Shown here: positions 52,846 through 61,740 of the stretch, in pieces
How positions within the stretch are numbered: position 1 is the stretch's first letter
How the letters are laid out: each line of letters begins with the position of its first letter
Assembly (NCBI RefSeq): GCF_014243345.1
Contig: NZ_JACLZF010000001.1
Coordinates: forward strand, 744,001-808,000
Source: Robiginitalea sp. SC105
GTDB lineage: Bacteria; Bacteroidota; Bacteroidia; Flavobacteriales; Flavobacteriaceae
Reading direction: 5' to 3'
DNA length: 64,000 nucleotides
Program-made: the position numbers and the translations under genes
Notes under the pieces: generated by a model
The model's database searches: none
What the model saw: only the letters and a program-made list of their open reading frames with translations
Told to the model about the DNA's origin: nothing

Positions 52846-54054
52846 ATGAAAGGCCGCATCCAAGTACAGCTTTCCGTGATGATGTTCCTGGAATTTTTTG
52901 TCTGGGGGAGCTGGTTTGTCACCATGGGGACCTACCTGGGTCGCAGCCTCAATACGGATGCGGCAGCTGTCGGGACCGCCTACATGACACAATCCTGGGG
53001 GGCCATTGTCGCCCCGTTTATCGTGGGCCTGATTGCCGATCGTTTTTTTGCAGCCCAGAAGATGCTGGGGGTCATCCATATCTGCGGGGCGGTGCTCATG
53101 TACCTGATCGGCTCAACGGACGATTTTGCCCTGTTCTACCCGTTGCTCCTGGTCTATATGATCCTGTATATGCCCACACTGGCCCTGGCCAACAGCGTGG
53201 CGTTCAACCAGCTTACAGACCCTTCAAAACAATTCGCCCGCATCCGGATCTGGGGGACGATCGGCTGGATTGCCGCCGGCATGTTCATCGGTTATGTGAT
53301 GCAGTGGGAGGCGAGCAACCTGTTGGGCAGGACCTTCCTGCTGGCCGCAGGATCCTCCCTGGCCCTCGGGCTTTTCAGTTTTACCCTCCCGGATACGCCC
53401 CCCAAATCGAAGGGCGATAAAATCACCCTGGCAGACATACTCGGCCTGGAGGCATTGAAACTGCTCAGGGGAAAAAATTACCTGATGTTCTTCCTCTCGA
53501 GCATCCTCATTTGCATCCCCCTGGCCTTTTACTACAGTTTTGCCAACCCCTTCCTCAACGAGGTGGGTATGGAGAATGCAGCGGGCAATATGGCCTTCGG
53601 CCAGATCTCGGAAGTGCTTTTCCTGCTGTTGCTCCCGGTTTTCCTAAACCGGTTTGGCCTGAAATGGACCCTCATTGTCGGGATGCTCGCCTGGGGGCTC
53701 CGCTATACCCTTTTCGCGTTCGGCGATGCGGAAGGCGGGGTATGGATGCTGTTCACCGGGATTGTACTCCACGGCATCTGCTACGACTTCTTTTTTGTCT
53801 CCGGCCAGATCTATACGGATGTCAAGGCGGGGGAGCGCATCCGCAGTGCTGCCCAGGGCCTCATTACCCTGGCCACCTATGGGGTGGGCATGCTGATCGG
53901 CTATAAGGTGTCCGGGATCATCGTGGATGCCTATCTCACCGACGGGGGGCACGACTGGCAGGAAATCTGGCTCTACCCGGCCGTATTTTCCTATGGGGTC
54001 CTGCTGTTGTTTATCCTGTTCTTCCGCAATGAGAAAGTGAGCTACCAACTATAA
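52846..54054 (+). CDS. MFS permease, nucleoside:H+ symporter-like, 402 aa
   Basis: Twelve-TM major facilitator of the NHS (NupG/XapB-like) family. The N-terminal MFLEFFVWGSWFVTMGTYL and ARIRIWGTIGWIAAGMFIGY stretches are characteristic. NHS-family members of Bacteroidetes sugar clusters need not carry nucleosides; position beside isomerases suggests a monosaccharide or keto-sugar. It starts 10 nt after the DinB gene. Confidence 0.9.
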   Translation: MKGRIQVQLSVMMFLEFFVWGSWFVTMGTYLGRSLNTDAAAVGTAYMTQSWGAIVAPFIVGLIADRFFAAQKMLGVIHICGAVLMYLIGSTDDFALFYPLLLVYMILYMPTLALANSVAFNQLTDPSKQFARIRIWGTIGWIAAGMFIGYVMQWEASNLLGRTFLLAAGSSLALGLFSFTLPDTPPKSKGDKITLADILGLEALKLLRGKNYLMFFLSSILICIPLAFYYSFANPFLNEVGMENAAGNMAFGQISEVLFLLLLPVFLNRFGLKWTLIVGMLAWGLRYTLFAFGDAEGGVWMLFTGIVLHGICYDFFFVSGQIYTDVKAGERIRSAAQGLITLATYGVGMLIGYKVSGIIVDAYLTDGGHDWQEIWLYPAVFSYGVLLLFILFFRNEKVSYQL

Positions 54055-54097
54055 TTTTAATATATTGAACGCAATCAACTGAACTAAAACAAACATT

Positions 54098-55339
54098 ATG
54101 AAACAGATTAACAGAAAGCGGGTATTCCTGGCTGCATGTATTTCCCTGGTGGTAACATCCATGACCTTCGCCATCCGGGCGGGGATCCTGGACCAGCTTG
54201 GCCTGCAATTCGACCTCTCGGATACGGAACTGGGTTATATTAACGGGATCGCCTTCTTCGGTTTTCCCATCGCAACGCTGGTGGGCGGATTACTATACAA
54301 TCTCATTGGCCCCAAAAAGCTGATGATGATTGCCTTCTTTTCGCACATCATCGGTTTGGTGATGACCATTTACGCCGGCGGGTTCTGGACCCTGTTGATC
54401 TCCACATTCTTCATCGGCTTTGCCAATGGCTCCGTGGAAGCGGCGTGTAACCCGATGATCGCGGATATGTTTACACGCAACCGGACCGCGATGCTCAGTA
54501 AATTCCATGTCTGGTTCCCGGGGGGTATCGTGATCGGGGCCCTGGTATCCAAATTCATGACCGATTGGGGGATGGGCTGGCAGTCGCAGATTGCCGTCAT
54601 GCTGATCCCCACGCTGATCTACGGTTTTATGTTCTTCCGGGAAGCCCTTCCCGCCAATGAGCACATGGAAACGGATACGCGGCTCAATATCAAAGCACTT
54701 TCGGACCCGCTGTTCTTATTCATCATTGTCTGTATGACGCTGACTGCCATTTCGGAATTCGGCCCCCAGCAATGGGTGGAGCGCATCCTTGGGAATTCCG
54801 GGGCCCAGCCGATGCTGGTCCTGGCCATGGTCACCGGCATCATGGCGCTCGGGCGCTATTTCGGGGGCTTCCTCGTACACCGGCTCAACCCCATCGGCGT
54901 CCTGCTGATGTCGGCCATCGTCACTACGGTGGCGGTGTATAGCATGAGCATAGCCGAAGGCGGGATGATCTATGCGGCGGCCATACTCTTTGCCCTCGGG
55001 GTCTGCTATTTCTGGCCGACCATGATCGGGTTTACCTCGGAATACATCCCCAAAACCGGGGCCCTGGGAATGTCCCTGGTCGGCGGGGCAGGGATGCTCT
55101 CCACGGCCATCTGGCAACCCGTAATCGGTTCCTGGCTGGATGGAGCAAGACAAGCTGCCATGGACGGCGGGATGGCCCAGGAAGTGGCTGAACTGGCCGC
55201 GGGGAAAGCCACCCTAGGGAAGATGATGTTCTTCCCGCTCACCGTTGCCGTCCTGTTTGGTATCCTGTTCCTGTTCTTCCGCAAAAAACTGGAGCAACGC
55301 CGCGTTCCCCAGGCGCATGAAGCCACAGAGGTAGTCTGA
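54098..55339 (+). CDS. MFS transporter, FucP-like, 413 aa
   Basis: Second twelve-TM permease, resembling fucose/glucose-galactose H+ symporters (FucP group). Conserved features are LGYINGIAFFGFPIATLVGGLLYN, FIGFANGSVEAACNPMIAD (TM5-like motif) and FSNELI-less C-half with LGVCYFWPTMIGFTSEY. A long central hydrophilic loop (about 190-205) separates the halves. It starts 43 nt after the first permease gene. Two adjacent, unrelated permeases suggest that two related compounds (for example the intact sugar and its keto derivative) are imported, but this is inference. Confidence 0.9.
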   Translation: MKQINRKRVFLAACISLVVTSMTFAIRAGILDQLGLQFDLSDTELGYINGIAFFGFPIATLVGGLLYNLIGPKKLMMIAFFSHIIGLVMTIYAGGFWTLLISTFFIGFANGSVEAACNPMIADMFTRNRTAMLSKFHVWFPGGIVIGALVSKFMTDWGMGWQSQIAVMLIPTLIYGFMFFREALPANEHMETDTRLNIKALSDPLFLFIIVCMTLTAISEFGPQQWVERILGNSGAQPMLVLAMVTGIMALGRYFGGFLVHRLNPIGVLLMSAIVTTVAVYSMSIAEGGMIYAAAILFALGVCYFWPTMIGFTSEYIPKTGALGMSLVGGAGMLSTAIWQPVIGSWLDGARQAAMDGGMAQEVAELAAGKATLGKMMFFPLTVAVLFGILFLFFRKKLEQRRVPQAHEATEVV

Positions 55340-55381
55340 AACCTAATAGGAAGTTTATCAATTATCCATTAAATACATATT

Positions 55382-56518
55382 ATGCCTGAAAAGATAAGAC
55401 TGGGTATCCTCGGAGGAGGAGGCGACTCCCTCATCGGAGTCCTCCACCGGGTTGCTGCCCACATGTACGACAGTTACGAAATAACCGGTGCCGTATTTAA
55501 CCCGGACCACGAGCAGAGCCTGGAATTTGCCAGGGAACTTGGGATATCCACCGATCGGATCTACGAGGATTTCGATGCGCTGGTAGCCGGGGAGAAAAAA
55601 TTGCCCGAATCCGAGCGGATTCAGGTGTGTTCCATCCTCACGCCGAATTTCCTGCATTACCCGATGGCCAAAAAGCTCCTCGAGAATGGATTCCACGTCA
55701 TTTGCGAAAAGCCGATGACCACCACCTACGAGGAAGCCAAAACACTGCGGGACCTGCAAGCCAAATCAGGCAAGGTGTTTGCCGTGACACATACGTATAC
55801 GGGCTATCCAATGGTCCGGCAGATGCGGGAGATGATCAAAGCCGGCGCCCTTGGTCGGATCCACAAGGTGGATGCGCGGTATTACCAGGGCTGGATCAAC
55901 CCGATTATCCACGATGCGGAAAAACGGAGTTCCGTTTGGCGCCTGGACCCCAAAAAAGCGGGGATCAGTTCCTGCATGGGCGACATAGGGGTACACGCCT
56001 TCAACATGATCGAATACACCACGGGGCTGAAGGTGAAATCGCTCCTCTGCGATTTCAACTACCTGTATGAAGACAACGTCATGGACGTTGATGGCACCGT
56101 GCTCATCCGGTTGGGCGACCACGTGAAGGGCGTGATCCGCGCCAGCCAGGTGGCCACCGGCGAAGAGAACGGGCTTGCCATCACCATATACGGGGAAAAA
56201 GCCGGATTCCGGTGGGAACAGGAACGCCCGAATTTCCTGTACCTGTTGTCCGACACCGATCCGGTGCAGGTGTACAAACCCGGCCATGCCTACAATTCGG
56301 CACTCAGCCTGGACGGCACCAAGCTGCCCGCCGGTCACCCGGAGGGGATCTTTGATGCCATGGGGAACATCTACCGGGGCGTGGCCCGGGCAATCCGCGG
56401 CCAGGAGTACAATAACGGGGAATTCCCCACCATCACCGACGGCGTCCGGGGGCTCAATTTTATCGAAGCCACCGTGGCATCCCACAAGTCCGGGAATACC
56501 TGGGTGAAGCTGGATTGA
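55382..56518 (+). CDS. Gfo/Idh/MocA-family oxidoreductase (cytoplasmic), 378 aa
   Basis: NAD(P)-dependent sugar oxidoreductase without signal peptide. The Rossmann motif is LGILGGGGDSLIG (about 7-19), and VICEKPMTTTYEEAKTLRDL supplies the EKP lysine. The C-terminal domain has GRIHKVDARYYQGW, SSCMGDIGVHAFNMIEY (catalytic Asp/His pair) and a Lys-rich tail. It probably reduces an imported keto-sugar or oxidises a sugar in the cytoplasm. It is the last gene of the plus-strand run and is followed by a clear terminator. Confidence 0.93.
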   Translation: MPEKIRLGILGGGGDSLIGVLHRVAAHMYDSYEITGAVFNPDHEQSLEFARELGISTDRIYEDFDALVAGEKKLPESERIQVCSILTPNFLHYPMAKKLLENGFHVICEKPMTTTYEEAKTLRDLQAKSGKVFAVTHTYTGYPMVRQMREMIKAGALGRIHKVDARYYQGWINPIIHDAEKRSSVWRLDPKKAGISSCMGDIGVHAFNMIEYTTGLKVKSLLCDFNYLYEDNVMDVDGTVLIRLGDHVKGVIRASQVATGEENGLAITIYGEKAGFRWEQERPNFLYLLSDTDPVQVYKPGHAYNSALSLDGTKLPAGHPEGIFDAMGNIYRGVARAIRGQEYNNGEFPTITDGVRGLNFIEATVASHKSGNTWVKLD

Positions 56519-56540
56519 CGCTCAGACAGCAATGATGATG

Positions 56541-56566
56541 AAAGCCCGGTGTTTCCGGGCTTTTTT
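56541..56566 (+). terminator. Rho-independent terminator after the Gfo/Idh/MocA gene
   Basis: AAAGCCCGG, loop TGTTT, CCGGGCTTTTTT. It closes the plus-strand sugar operon. Confidence 0.88.
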
Positions 56567-56650
56567 ATTTGGCACGCGTGCTGGCTTTTTGCGGGGGTAG
56601 AGCGTAAATTGATTTCAGGGGAGGAGGGAGTACTTCCCCCCATTCCAAAC

Positions 56651-57115
56651 TCACCCTTCGTAGACTTTTTCGAACACCTCGCAAACCACGATCATGCTTT
56701 CCCTCGGGACACGTCCAAAAGGGGCCAGTTCCCGGGCAAAGGATTCCCAGTGGGCCTCTTTCCACTGCTCCAGGGAGCCGTCCCCTTCGCCCTCGAGCTT
56801 GGCGTAGGAGGAGGAGATGCTGAAAAACGGCTTCAGCCGGACAGCCACGGTGCGCAGGATACACTTTGCATTTCCCTCCCAGTCTGTCAGGATGGTGAAA
56901 TCCCCGATTTGCGGCAGGGATTCCCCCCGGTGCTGTATGCCGAGCAGGGAGTGGCTGTAGGACCGTTTATTGCCATTGCAGATGAGTTTCAGGTTGCGGT
57001 CGGCCTCCTCGGGGTTGTTTCCCAGTGGGCGGACCTTTGGTTCGCCCGAAAAGGCGTATTCCAGGTGGCGGTCAAGATAATCGCCCCAAAGGCGTTTAGC
57101 GCTGGTGTTTTTCAT
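56651..57115 (-). CDS. ASCH-domain protein, 154 aa
   Basis: Small cytoplasmic protein with an ASCH (PUA-related, RNA-binding-like) fold. FTILTDWEGNAKCILRTVAVRLKPF and WKEAHWESFARELAPFGRV correspond to the conserved strands and helix of family members; LICNGNKRSYSHSLLG is also typical. ASCH proteins are thought to bind RNA or modified nucleotides; no catalytic residue can be proposed here. The ATG at 57115 is chosen over an extension that overlaps the GMC gene. It lies 14 nt after the second GMC gene on the same strand, an odd pairing. Confidence 0.85.
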   Translation of the reverse strand: MKNTSAKRLWGDYLDRHLEYAFSGEPKVRPLGNNPEEADRNLKLICNGNKRSYSHSLLGIQHRGESLPQIGDFTILTDWEGNAKCILRTVAVRLKPFFSISSSYAKLEGEGDGSLEQWKEAHWESFARELAPFGRVPRESMIVVCEVFEKVYEG

Positions 57116-57129
57116 TGAGATTTGTAGGG

Positions 57130-58836
57130 TTAACTGAATGCACCTGCCTTGAATTGGTCGGCCGCATGGGCAGCAGCCCTGGCAGTAAAGGCCATATAGG
57201 TAAGGGACGGGTTCACGCAATTTGCGGAGGTCATGAATGCCCCGTCGGTGACATAGATGTTGGGTACGTCGTGTACCTGGTTGTGCTTATTGACCACGGA
57301 GGTCTTCGGGTCGTGGCCCATGCGGGCCCCGCCCATTTCGTGTATGCCCAGCCCCGGCCCGGTTTCCCGTTCGTAGGTGCGGATATCCCGGAATCCCGCC
57401 GCCTCGAACATGGCGACGATCTGCCGGAGGATGTCTTCCCGCATCCGGTATTCATTTTCTTTGAACTCCACGTCAAAATCGAGCTGGGGGAGCCCCCACT
57501 GGTCGCGTTCGGAAGGGCTCAGGCGCACCCGGTTGTCGTGATAGGGCAGCATTTCCCCAAATCCGGTAGCACCGATGGTCCATGTCCCCGGCTTCCCAAT
57601 CACCTCTTTCAAACCGGCCCCGTAGCCCATCTCGGCCACGGATTCCGTCCAGTCACCCCGGCTGGCCGACCCCTGGTAACCAAAGCCCCGGATATAGGCT
57701 TTCTTTTCCGAATCCCTGCCCATGTTCACAAAGCGCGGGATATAGAAACCATTGGGGCGCCGGCCCTTGTAATACTTGTCCAGGTGCCCCTCCACTTTGG
57801 CATTGGCCCCCAACTGGTAGTGGTGGTCCATGATATTCCGGCCAAGCTGGTCGTAATTGTTGCCAATCCCTTCCGGGAAGCGTGCGCTTTTGGATTGGAG
57901 CAGGATGCCCACCGATGCCATGGCCGAGGCACAGAGGAAGATGACTTTAGCGTTGAAGGTGAGTTTTTCGTGTGTTTCCGCATCGATGACCCGGACGCCG
58001 GTGGCCCGGCCTGTGGCTTCATCCACGATGATTTCATGGACGATGGCCAGGGGCATCAGGGTCATGTTCCCGGTGCGTTCCGCTGCGGGAAGCGTGCTGG
58101 AATTGCTGCTGAAATAGCCCCCGAACGGACACCCCCTCCAGCAGCGGTTCCGGTACTGGCAGGCGTTGCGGCCTTCAGGGACATTATTGGGGTCCGTGAC
58201 GTGGGCGGCCCGCCCCACGGTGAGCAGGCGGCCGTCCGTGAAGGACCCGGCAATTGCCTTCTTGAGGTCTTCTTCCGGGCAGTTCAGCCCCATGGGCGGC
58301 TGGAAGACGCCGTCCGGCAGGTGGGGCAGGCCCAGGGCCTCTCCGCTGACACCGATATAGGACTCCACCTTGTCGTACCAGGGGGCAATGTCCTTATAGC
58401 GAACCGGCCAGTCTACCGCAATCCCGTCCCTTTTGTTGGCCTCAAAATCCAGGTCGCTCCAGCGGTAACTCTGCCGGCCCCAGGTGAGCGACCGGCCCCC
58501 CACCTGGTAGCCGCGGATCCAGTCGAACCGTTTGGTTTCCTGGTAGGGGTGCTCCAGGTCGTTGACAAAGAAATGCGCCACATCGGGCCGTGGTGCCCAT
58601 CCCACCCGGAGTTGTTTGTGGTACTGCCGTTGCCGTTCCCGGTCCATCTCGTTGCGGTAGGGCAGGTCCCAGTCGTCCAGGTTGGCAGTGGGGTAGTCCT
58701 CGATGTGTTTTACCATTTTGCCGCGCTCCAGCACCAGGGTCCTGAGCCCCTTTTCGCAAAGTTCCTTGGCAGCCCATCCACCGGTGATACCGGTGCCTAC
58801 GACAATTGCATCGTATTCTCCTGAGGGTTTGATCAC
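57130..58836 (-). CDS. GMC-family oxidoreductase (second copy), 568 aa
   Basis: Paralog of the protein encoded at 49461-51173: FAD motif VVGTGITGGWAAKEL near residue 12, GGRSLTWGRQSYRW, cysteine-rich CQYRNRCWRGCPFGGYFSS, and C-terminal GIHEMGGARMG with NPSLTYMAFTARAAA. It also lacks a signal peptide. No subunit-3 gene is adjacent, so if it is exported it may share the subunit encoded at 48811. Sequence differences between the two copies lie mostly in the substrate-binding middle part, suggesting different substrates. It is divergent from the isomerase gene at 59056. Confidence 0.95.
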   Translation of the reverse strand: MIKPSGEYDAIVVGTGITGGWAAKELCEKGLRTLVLERGKMVKHIEDYPTANLDDWDLPYRNEMDRERQRQYHKQLRVGWAPRPDVAHFFVNDLEHPYQETKRFDWIRGYQVGGRSLTWGRQSYRWSDLDFEANKRDGIAVDWPVRYKDIAPWYDKVESYIGVSGEALGLPHLPDGVFQPPMGLNCPEEDLKKAIAGSFTDGRLLTVGRAAHVTDPNNVPEGRNACQYRNRCWRGCPFGGYFSSNSSTLPAAERTGNMTLMPLAIVHEIIVDEATGRATGVRVIDAETHEKLTFNAKVIFLCASAMASVGILLQSKSARFPEGIGNNYDQLGRNIMDHHYQLGANAKVEGHLDKYYKGRRPNGFYIPRFVNMGRDSEKKAYIRGFGYQGSASRGDWTESVAEMGYGAGLKEVIGKPGTWTIGATGFGEMLPYHDNRVRLSPSERDQWGLPQLDFDVEFKENEYRMREDILRQIVAMFEAAGFRDIRTYERETGPGLGIHEMGGARMGHDPKTSVVNKHNQVHDVPNIYVTDGAFMTSANCVNPSLTYMAFTARAAAHAADQFKAGAFS

Positions 58837-59055
58837 GATTCCACGGTTTATTCTCGGGTATTTTCTATATTTATGTCGGCCGCATGGCGACCACCCGAAT
58901 TACAATTCATTAAATATAGGGTATAATTCACAAACTGCTGCGGGAATACGGCGCCGGGAGGACCGGTGGCAGGGCCCCTGTCCAGGTGCTTTTCCGTGCA
59001 GTTATCCCCCCGTAGTTCGGGACCGATTTTAAACTACCATAAAAACCAGACAGAG

Positions 59056-60108
59056 ATGAAAACAATTAAAGGGCCGGCCGTTTTTCTGGCTCAGTTCGTG
59101 GACAACAAAGCACCTTTTAACAGCCTGGACGGAATGTGCAAATGGGCCTCCGACCTCGGGTACAAGGGAATACAGATACCGACCTGGGAGCACTTCCTGA
59201 TCGACCTCGACAAGGCCGCGGAAAGCCAGGATTACTGCGATGAACTCAAGGGAAAGGTGCAATCCTACGGCCTGGAGATTACCGAACTGTCCACCCACCT
59301 GCAGGGACAGCTCGTTGCCGTACACCCCGCTTATGACCTGATGTTCGACAATTTTGCGCCGGACAAGGTAAAGAACAACCCAAAGGCGCGCACGGAGTGG
59401 GCCGTCGACGTGGTGAAGAAGGCCGCGACAGCGAGCCGGCGGCTGGGGATCAAGGCACATGCGACTTTTTCAGGCGCCCTGTTGTGGCATACCTTCCACC
59501 CCTGGCCCCAGCGCCCCCCGGGACTGGTGGAAATGGGGTTTGAAGAACTGGCCAAACGCTGGAAGCCGATCCTGGACCACTTTGACAAGGAAGGCGTGGA
59601 CGTCTGCTATGAGATCCACCCCGGTGAAGACCTCCACGACGGGGACACCTTTGAGCGCTTCCTGGAAGCGACCGGGAACCACCCCCGGGTCAACATCCTC
59701 TACGACCCCAGCCATTTTGTGCTGCAGCAACTGGATTACATCGAATACATCGACCATTACCACGAGTTCATCAAGTCCTTCCACGTCAAGGATTCCGAAT
59801 TCAACCCCACCGGCAAGAAAGGGGCCTTCGGGGGCTACAACGACTGGGGCAACCGTGCGGGCCGCTACCGATCCCTGGGCGACGGGCAGATAGACTTCAA
59901 GACCATCTTTTCCAAACTGACCCAGTACGGTTGCGACGTTTGGGCAGTCATGGAATGGGAATGCTGCATCAAGAGCCCGGAACAGGGTGCCCGGGAGGGG
60001 GCCGAATTCATCCGGGACCACATCATTGAGGCCACCGAAAAGACCTTTGATGATTTTGCCGGCGGGGATATCGACAAGGACATGCTCCGGAAAATTTTGG
60101 GATTATAA
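59056..60108 (+). CDS. Sugar phosphate isomerase/epimerase family protein (cytoplasmic TIM barrel), 350 aa
   Basis: AP_endonuc_2-type TIM barrel without a signal peptide. Metal-site stretches are VCYEIHPGEDLHDG, ILYDPSHFVLQQLDY, SFHVKDSEF and VWAVMEWECC, resembling sugar epimerases and inositol-pathway isomerases. Members of this kind act as isomerases or beta-eliminases on keto-sugars. The ATG at 59056 starts the homologous region; the in-frame extension from 58966 is rejected. Together with the two exported relatives in the window it completes a periplasmic/cytoplasmic set. The DUF1080 gene follows 25 nt downstream. Confidence 0.9.
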   Translation: MKTIKGPAVFLAQFVDNKAPFNSLDGMCKWASDLGYKGIQIPTWEHFLIDLDKAAESQDYCDELKGKVQSYGLEITELSTHLQGQLVAVHPAYDLMFDNFAPDKVKNNPKARTEWAVDVVKKAATASRRLGIKAHATFSGALLWHTFHPWPQRPPGLVEMGFEELAKRWKPILDHFDKEGVDVCYEIHPGEDLHDGDTFERFLEATGNHPRVNILYDPSHFVLQQLDYIEYIDHYHEFIKSFHVKDSEFNPTGKKGAFGGYNDWGNRAGRYRSLGDGQIDFKTIFSKLTQYGCDVWAVMEWECCIKSPEQGAREGAEFIRDHIIEATEKTFDDFAGGDIDKDMLRKILGL

Positions 60109-60133
60109 CGAATCAGACAACTTTAAAACAACC

Positions 60134-60889
60134 ATGAAAAAAATAACGATGTTAGCCTGTGCCTGCCTGGTGATCCTGGGCTGCAAGGAAAAAAAGGAAA
60201 CCGAAACGGAGGCCGCGGCGGAAGCCATGGAAACCGCCGAAATGGGCGAAACCGCCGAAGCGGAATGGATTGTGCTCTTTGACGGCACCTCCTTCGACGG
60301 CTGGAAGGGCTACAACCAGCAAGGGGTACCCGACGCCTGGACCATCGAGGATGGCGCCATGGTGCTGACCCCGCCCGAGCAACGCCCCGAGGGGGCCAAT
60401 TACAACCTGGTCACCGAATCCGCCTATAAGAATTTTGTGCTTTCCCTGGAATGGCAGATCAGCGAGGGGGGCAACAGCGGTGTCTTCTGGGGCGTCGAGG
60501 AGCTGGACCGGTTTGGCCAGCCTTACGAAACGGGGCCGGAGATCCAGGTGCTGGACAACGAGAAACACCCGGATGCGAAGGCCGGGACAACCCACCAGGC
60601 AGGAGCCCTCTATGACATGATCGCCCCTGCCAGGGACGTCACAAACCCCGTAGGCGAGTGGAACACCATGGAAATCACGGTAGACTATGAAGGCCAGTCC
60701 GGGAAGGTCGTGCTCAACGGCACGGAACTGCTCACCTTCCCCCTGGGGAATGAAGCCTGGGACGCCATGGTGGCCGATTCCAAATTCGACGGCTGGGAAG
60801 GCTTCGGGAAATTCCCGGAAGGCAAGATCGGCCTGCAGGATCACGGGGACAAAGTAGCCTTCAGGAATATCAAACTTAAACCGCTGTAA
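60134..60889 (+). CDS. DUF1080 / 3-keto-disaccharide hydrolase-domain lipoprotein, 251 aa
   Basis: Lipid-anchored concanavalin-like domain protein. The signal ends at LVILGC (Cys about residue 16), followed by a very acidic Glu/Ala/Thr-rich spacer (about 17-42) and then the DUF1080 domain: WIVLFDGTSFDGWKGY, FVLSLEWQISEGGNSGVFWGV, GPEIQVLDNEKHPD, and GKIGLQDHGDKVAFRNIKLKPL. DUF1080 is the family now named 3-keto-disaccharide hydrolase, so it should cleave 3-keto-glycosides in the periplasm. It is followed by a paralog after 1 nt, a tandem duplication or diversified pair. Confidence 0.92.
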   Translation: MKKITMLACACLVILGCKEKKETETEAAAEAMETAEMGETAEAEWIVLFDGTSFDGWKGYNQQGVPDAWTIEDGAMVLTPPEQRPEGANYNLVTESAYKNFVLSLEWQISEGGNSGVFWGVEELDRFGQPYETGPEIQVLDNEKHPDAKAGTTHQAGALYDMIAPARDVTNPVGEWNTMEITVDYEGQSGKVVLNGTELLTFPLGNEAWDAMVADSKFDGWEGFGKFPEGKIGLQDHGDKVAFRNIKLKPL

Positions 60890-60890
60890 G

Positions 60891-61706
60891 ATGAAAAAAT
60901 ACCTAACCGGGCTGCTGGCCCTGGCCTTGCTGGCTTCCTGCCAGGAAAAAGTGGAAGTCATGGAACCTGAACCGGTGAGCGGCGAGCCGCAGCCAATCGT
61001 CCATGAGGAATACCAGGGGGAGGAACCCACCACCCCCGAGGAGACGGAATTCTATGAACCGGTACCACCCACGGTACAGCCCTATGCCCAGGGCGGGGCG
61101 CCGAGCGATGCCGTCGTCCTCTTTGACGGCAGCGGCTTTGAGAACTGGCAGATGGTGAACGACAGCTCCGATGTGAAATGGCACCTGAATGACGACGGCA
61201 GCATGACCGTGGCCGATAAAACCGGCGACATCCAGACCAAACAGGAGTTCGGCGACATACAGCTCCACCTGGAGTGGCGCTCCCCGGCAGAGATCGGGGG
61301 GGATGGCCAGCACCGCGCCAACAGCGGGGTTTTCCTGTGCGGCATCTACGAGGTCCAGGTGCTGGACAACAACGACAACGACACCTATGTGAACGGGCAG
61401 GTCGCCTCGATTTACAAGCAGCATGTTCCCCTGGCAAAGGCTTCGGTCCCCACCGGCGAATGGAATACCTACGACATCATTTTCCACATGCCCGAGTTCA
61501 ACGAGGCAGGGGAGAAGATCAAGTCGGGGACGCTGACCGTTATCCACAACGGCGTCCTGGTTCAGGACCATGTGGAGCTCAAGGGCACCACGCCCTATAT
61601 AGGCTGGCCGGACAACCCGCCCCACGGCAAGGGGCCGCTCAGGCTGCAGGACCACGGGGATAACAGCCGGGTGAGTTACCGGAATATCTGGGTTCGCGAA
61701 CTCTGA
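60891..61706 (+). CDS. DUF1080 / 3-keto-disaccharide hydrolase-domain lipoprotein (second), 271 aa
   Basis: Second DUF1080 lipoprotein: lipobox LLASC (Cys about residue 17), Pro/Glu-rich spacer (about 20-65), then VVLFDGSGFENWQMV, LHLEWRSPAEIGGDGQHRANSGVFL, YEVQVLDNNDND and LRLQDHGDNSRVSYRNIWV. Sequence is clearly diverged from its neighbour, with extra loops (DIIFHMPEFNEAGEKIKSG), suggesting a different glycoside linkage or aglycone. Start follows the previous stop by 1 nt. The yicC gene downstream has its own promoter. Confidence 0.92.
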   Translation: MKKYLTGLLALALLASCQEKVEVMEPEPVSGEPQPIVHEEYQGEEPTTPEETEFYEPVPPTVQPYAQGGAPSDAVVLFDGSGFENWQMVNDSSDVKWHLNDDGSMTVADKTGDIQTKQEFGDIQLHLEWRSPAEIGGDGQHRANSGVFLCGIYEVQVLDNNDNDTYVNGQVASIYKQHVPLAKASVPTGEWNTYDIIFHMPEFNEAGEKIKSGTLTVIHNGVLVQDHVELKGTTPYIGWPDNPPHGKGPLRLQDHGDNSRVSYRNIWVREL

Positions 61707-61712
61707 TTTTAC

Positions 61713-61720
61713 TACCTTTG
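61713..61720 (+). promoter_or_regulatory. -7 promoter element TACCTTTG
   Basis: Exact TAnnTTTG, 20 nt before the yicC start. It marks the boundary between the sugar cluster and housekeeping genes. Confidence 0.55.
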
Positions 61721-61740
61721 GCAAAACAGCCCACACAGGT

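Noticed and set aside
57115-58824. Plus-strand ORF of 569 codons antisense to the second GMC gene
   Set aside because: The minus-strand product has clear FAD and GMC motifs. The antisense frame is open only because of codon bias; similar shadows occur at 50148-51182 and 45630-47003.
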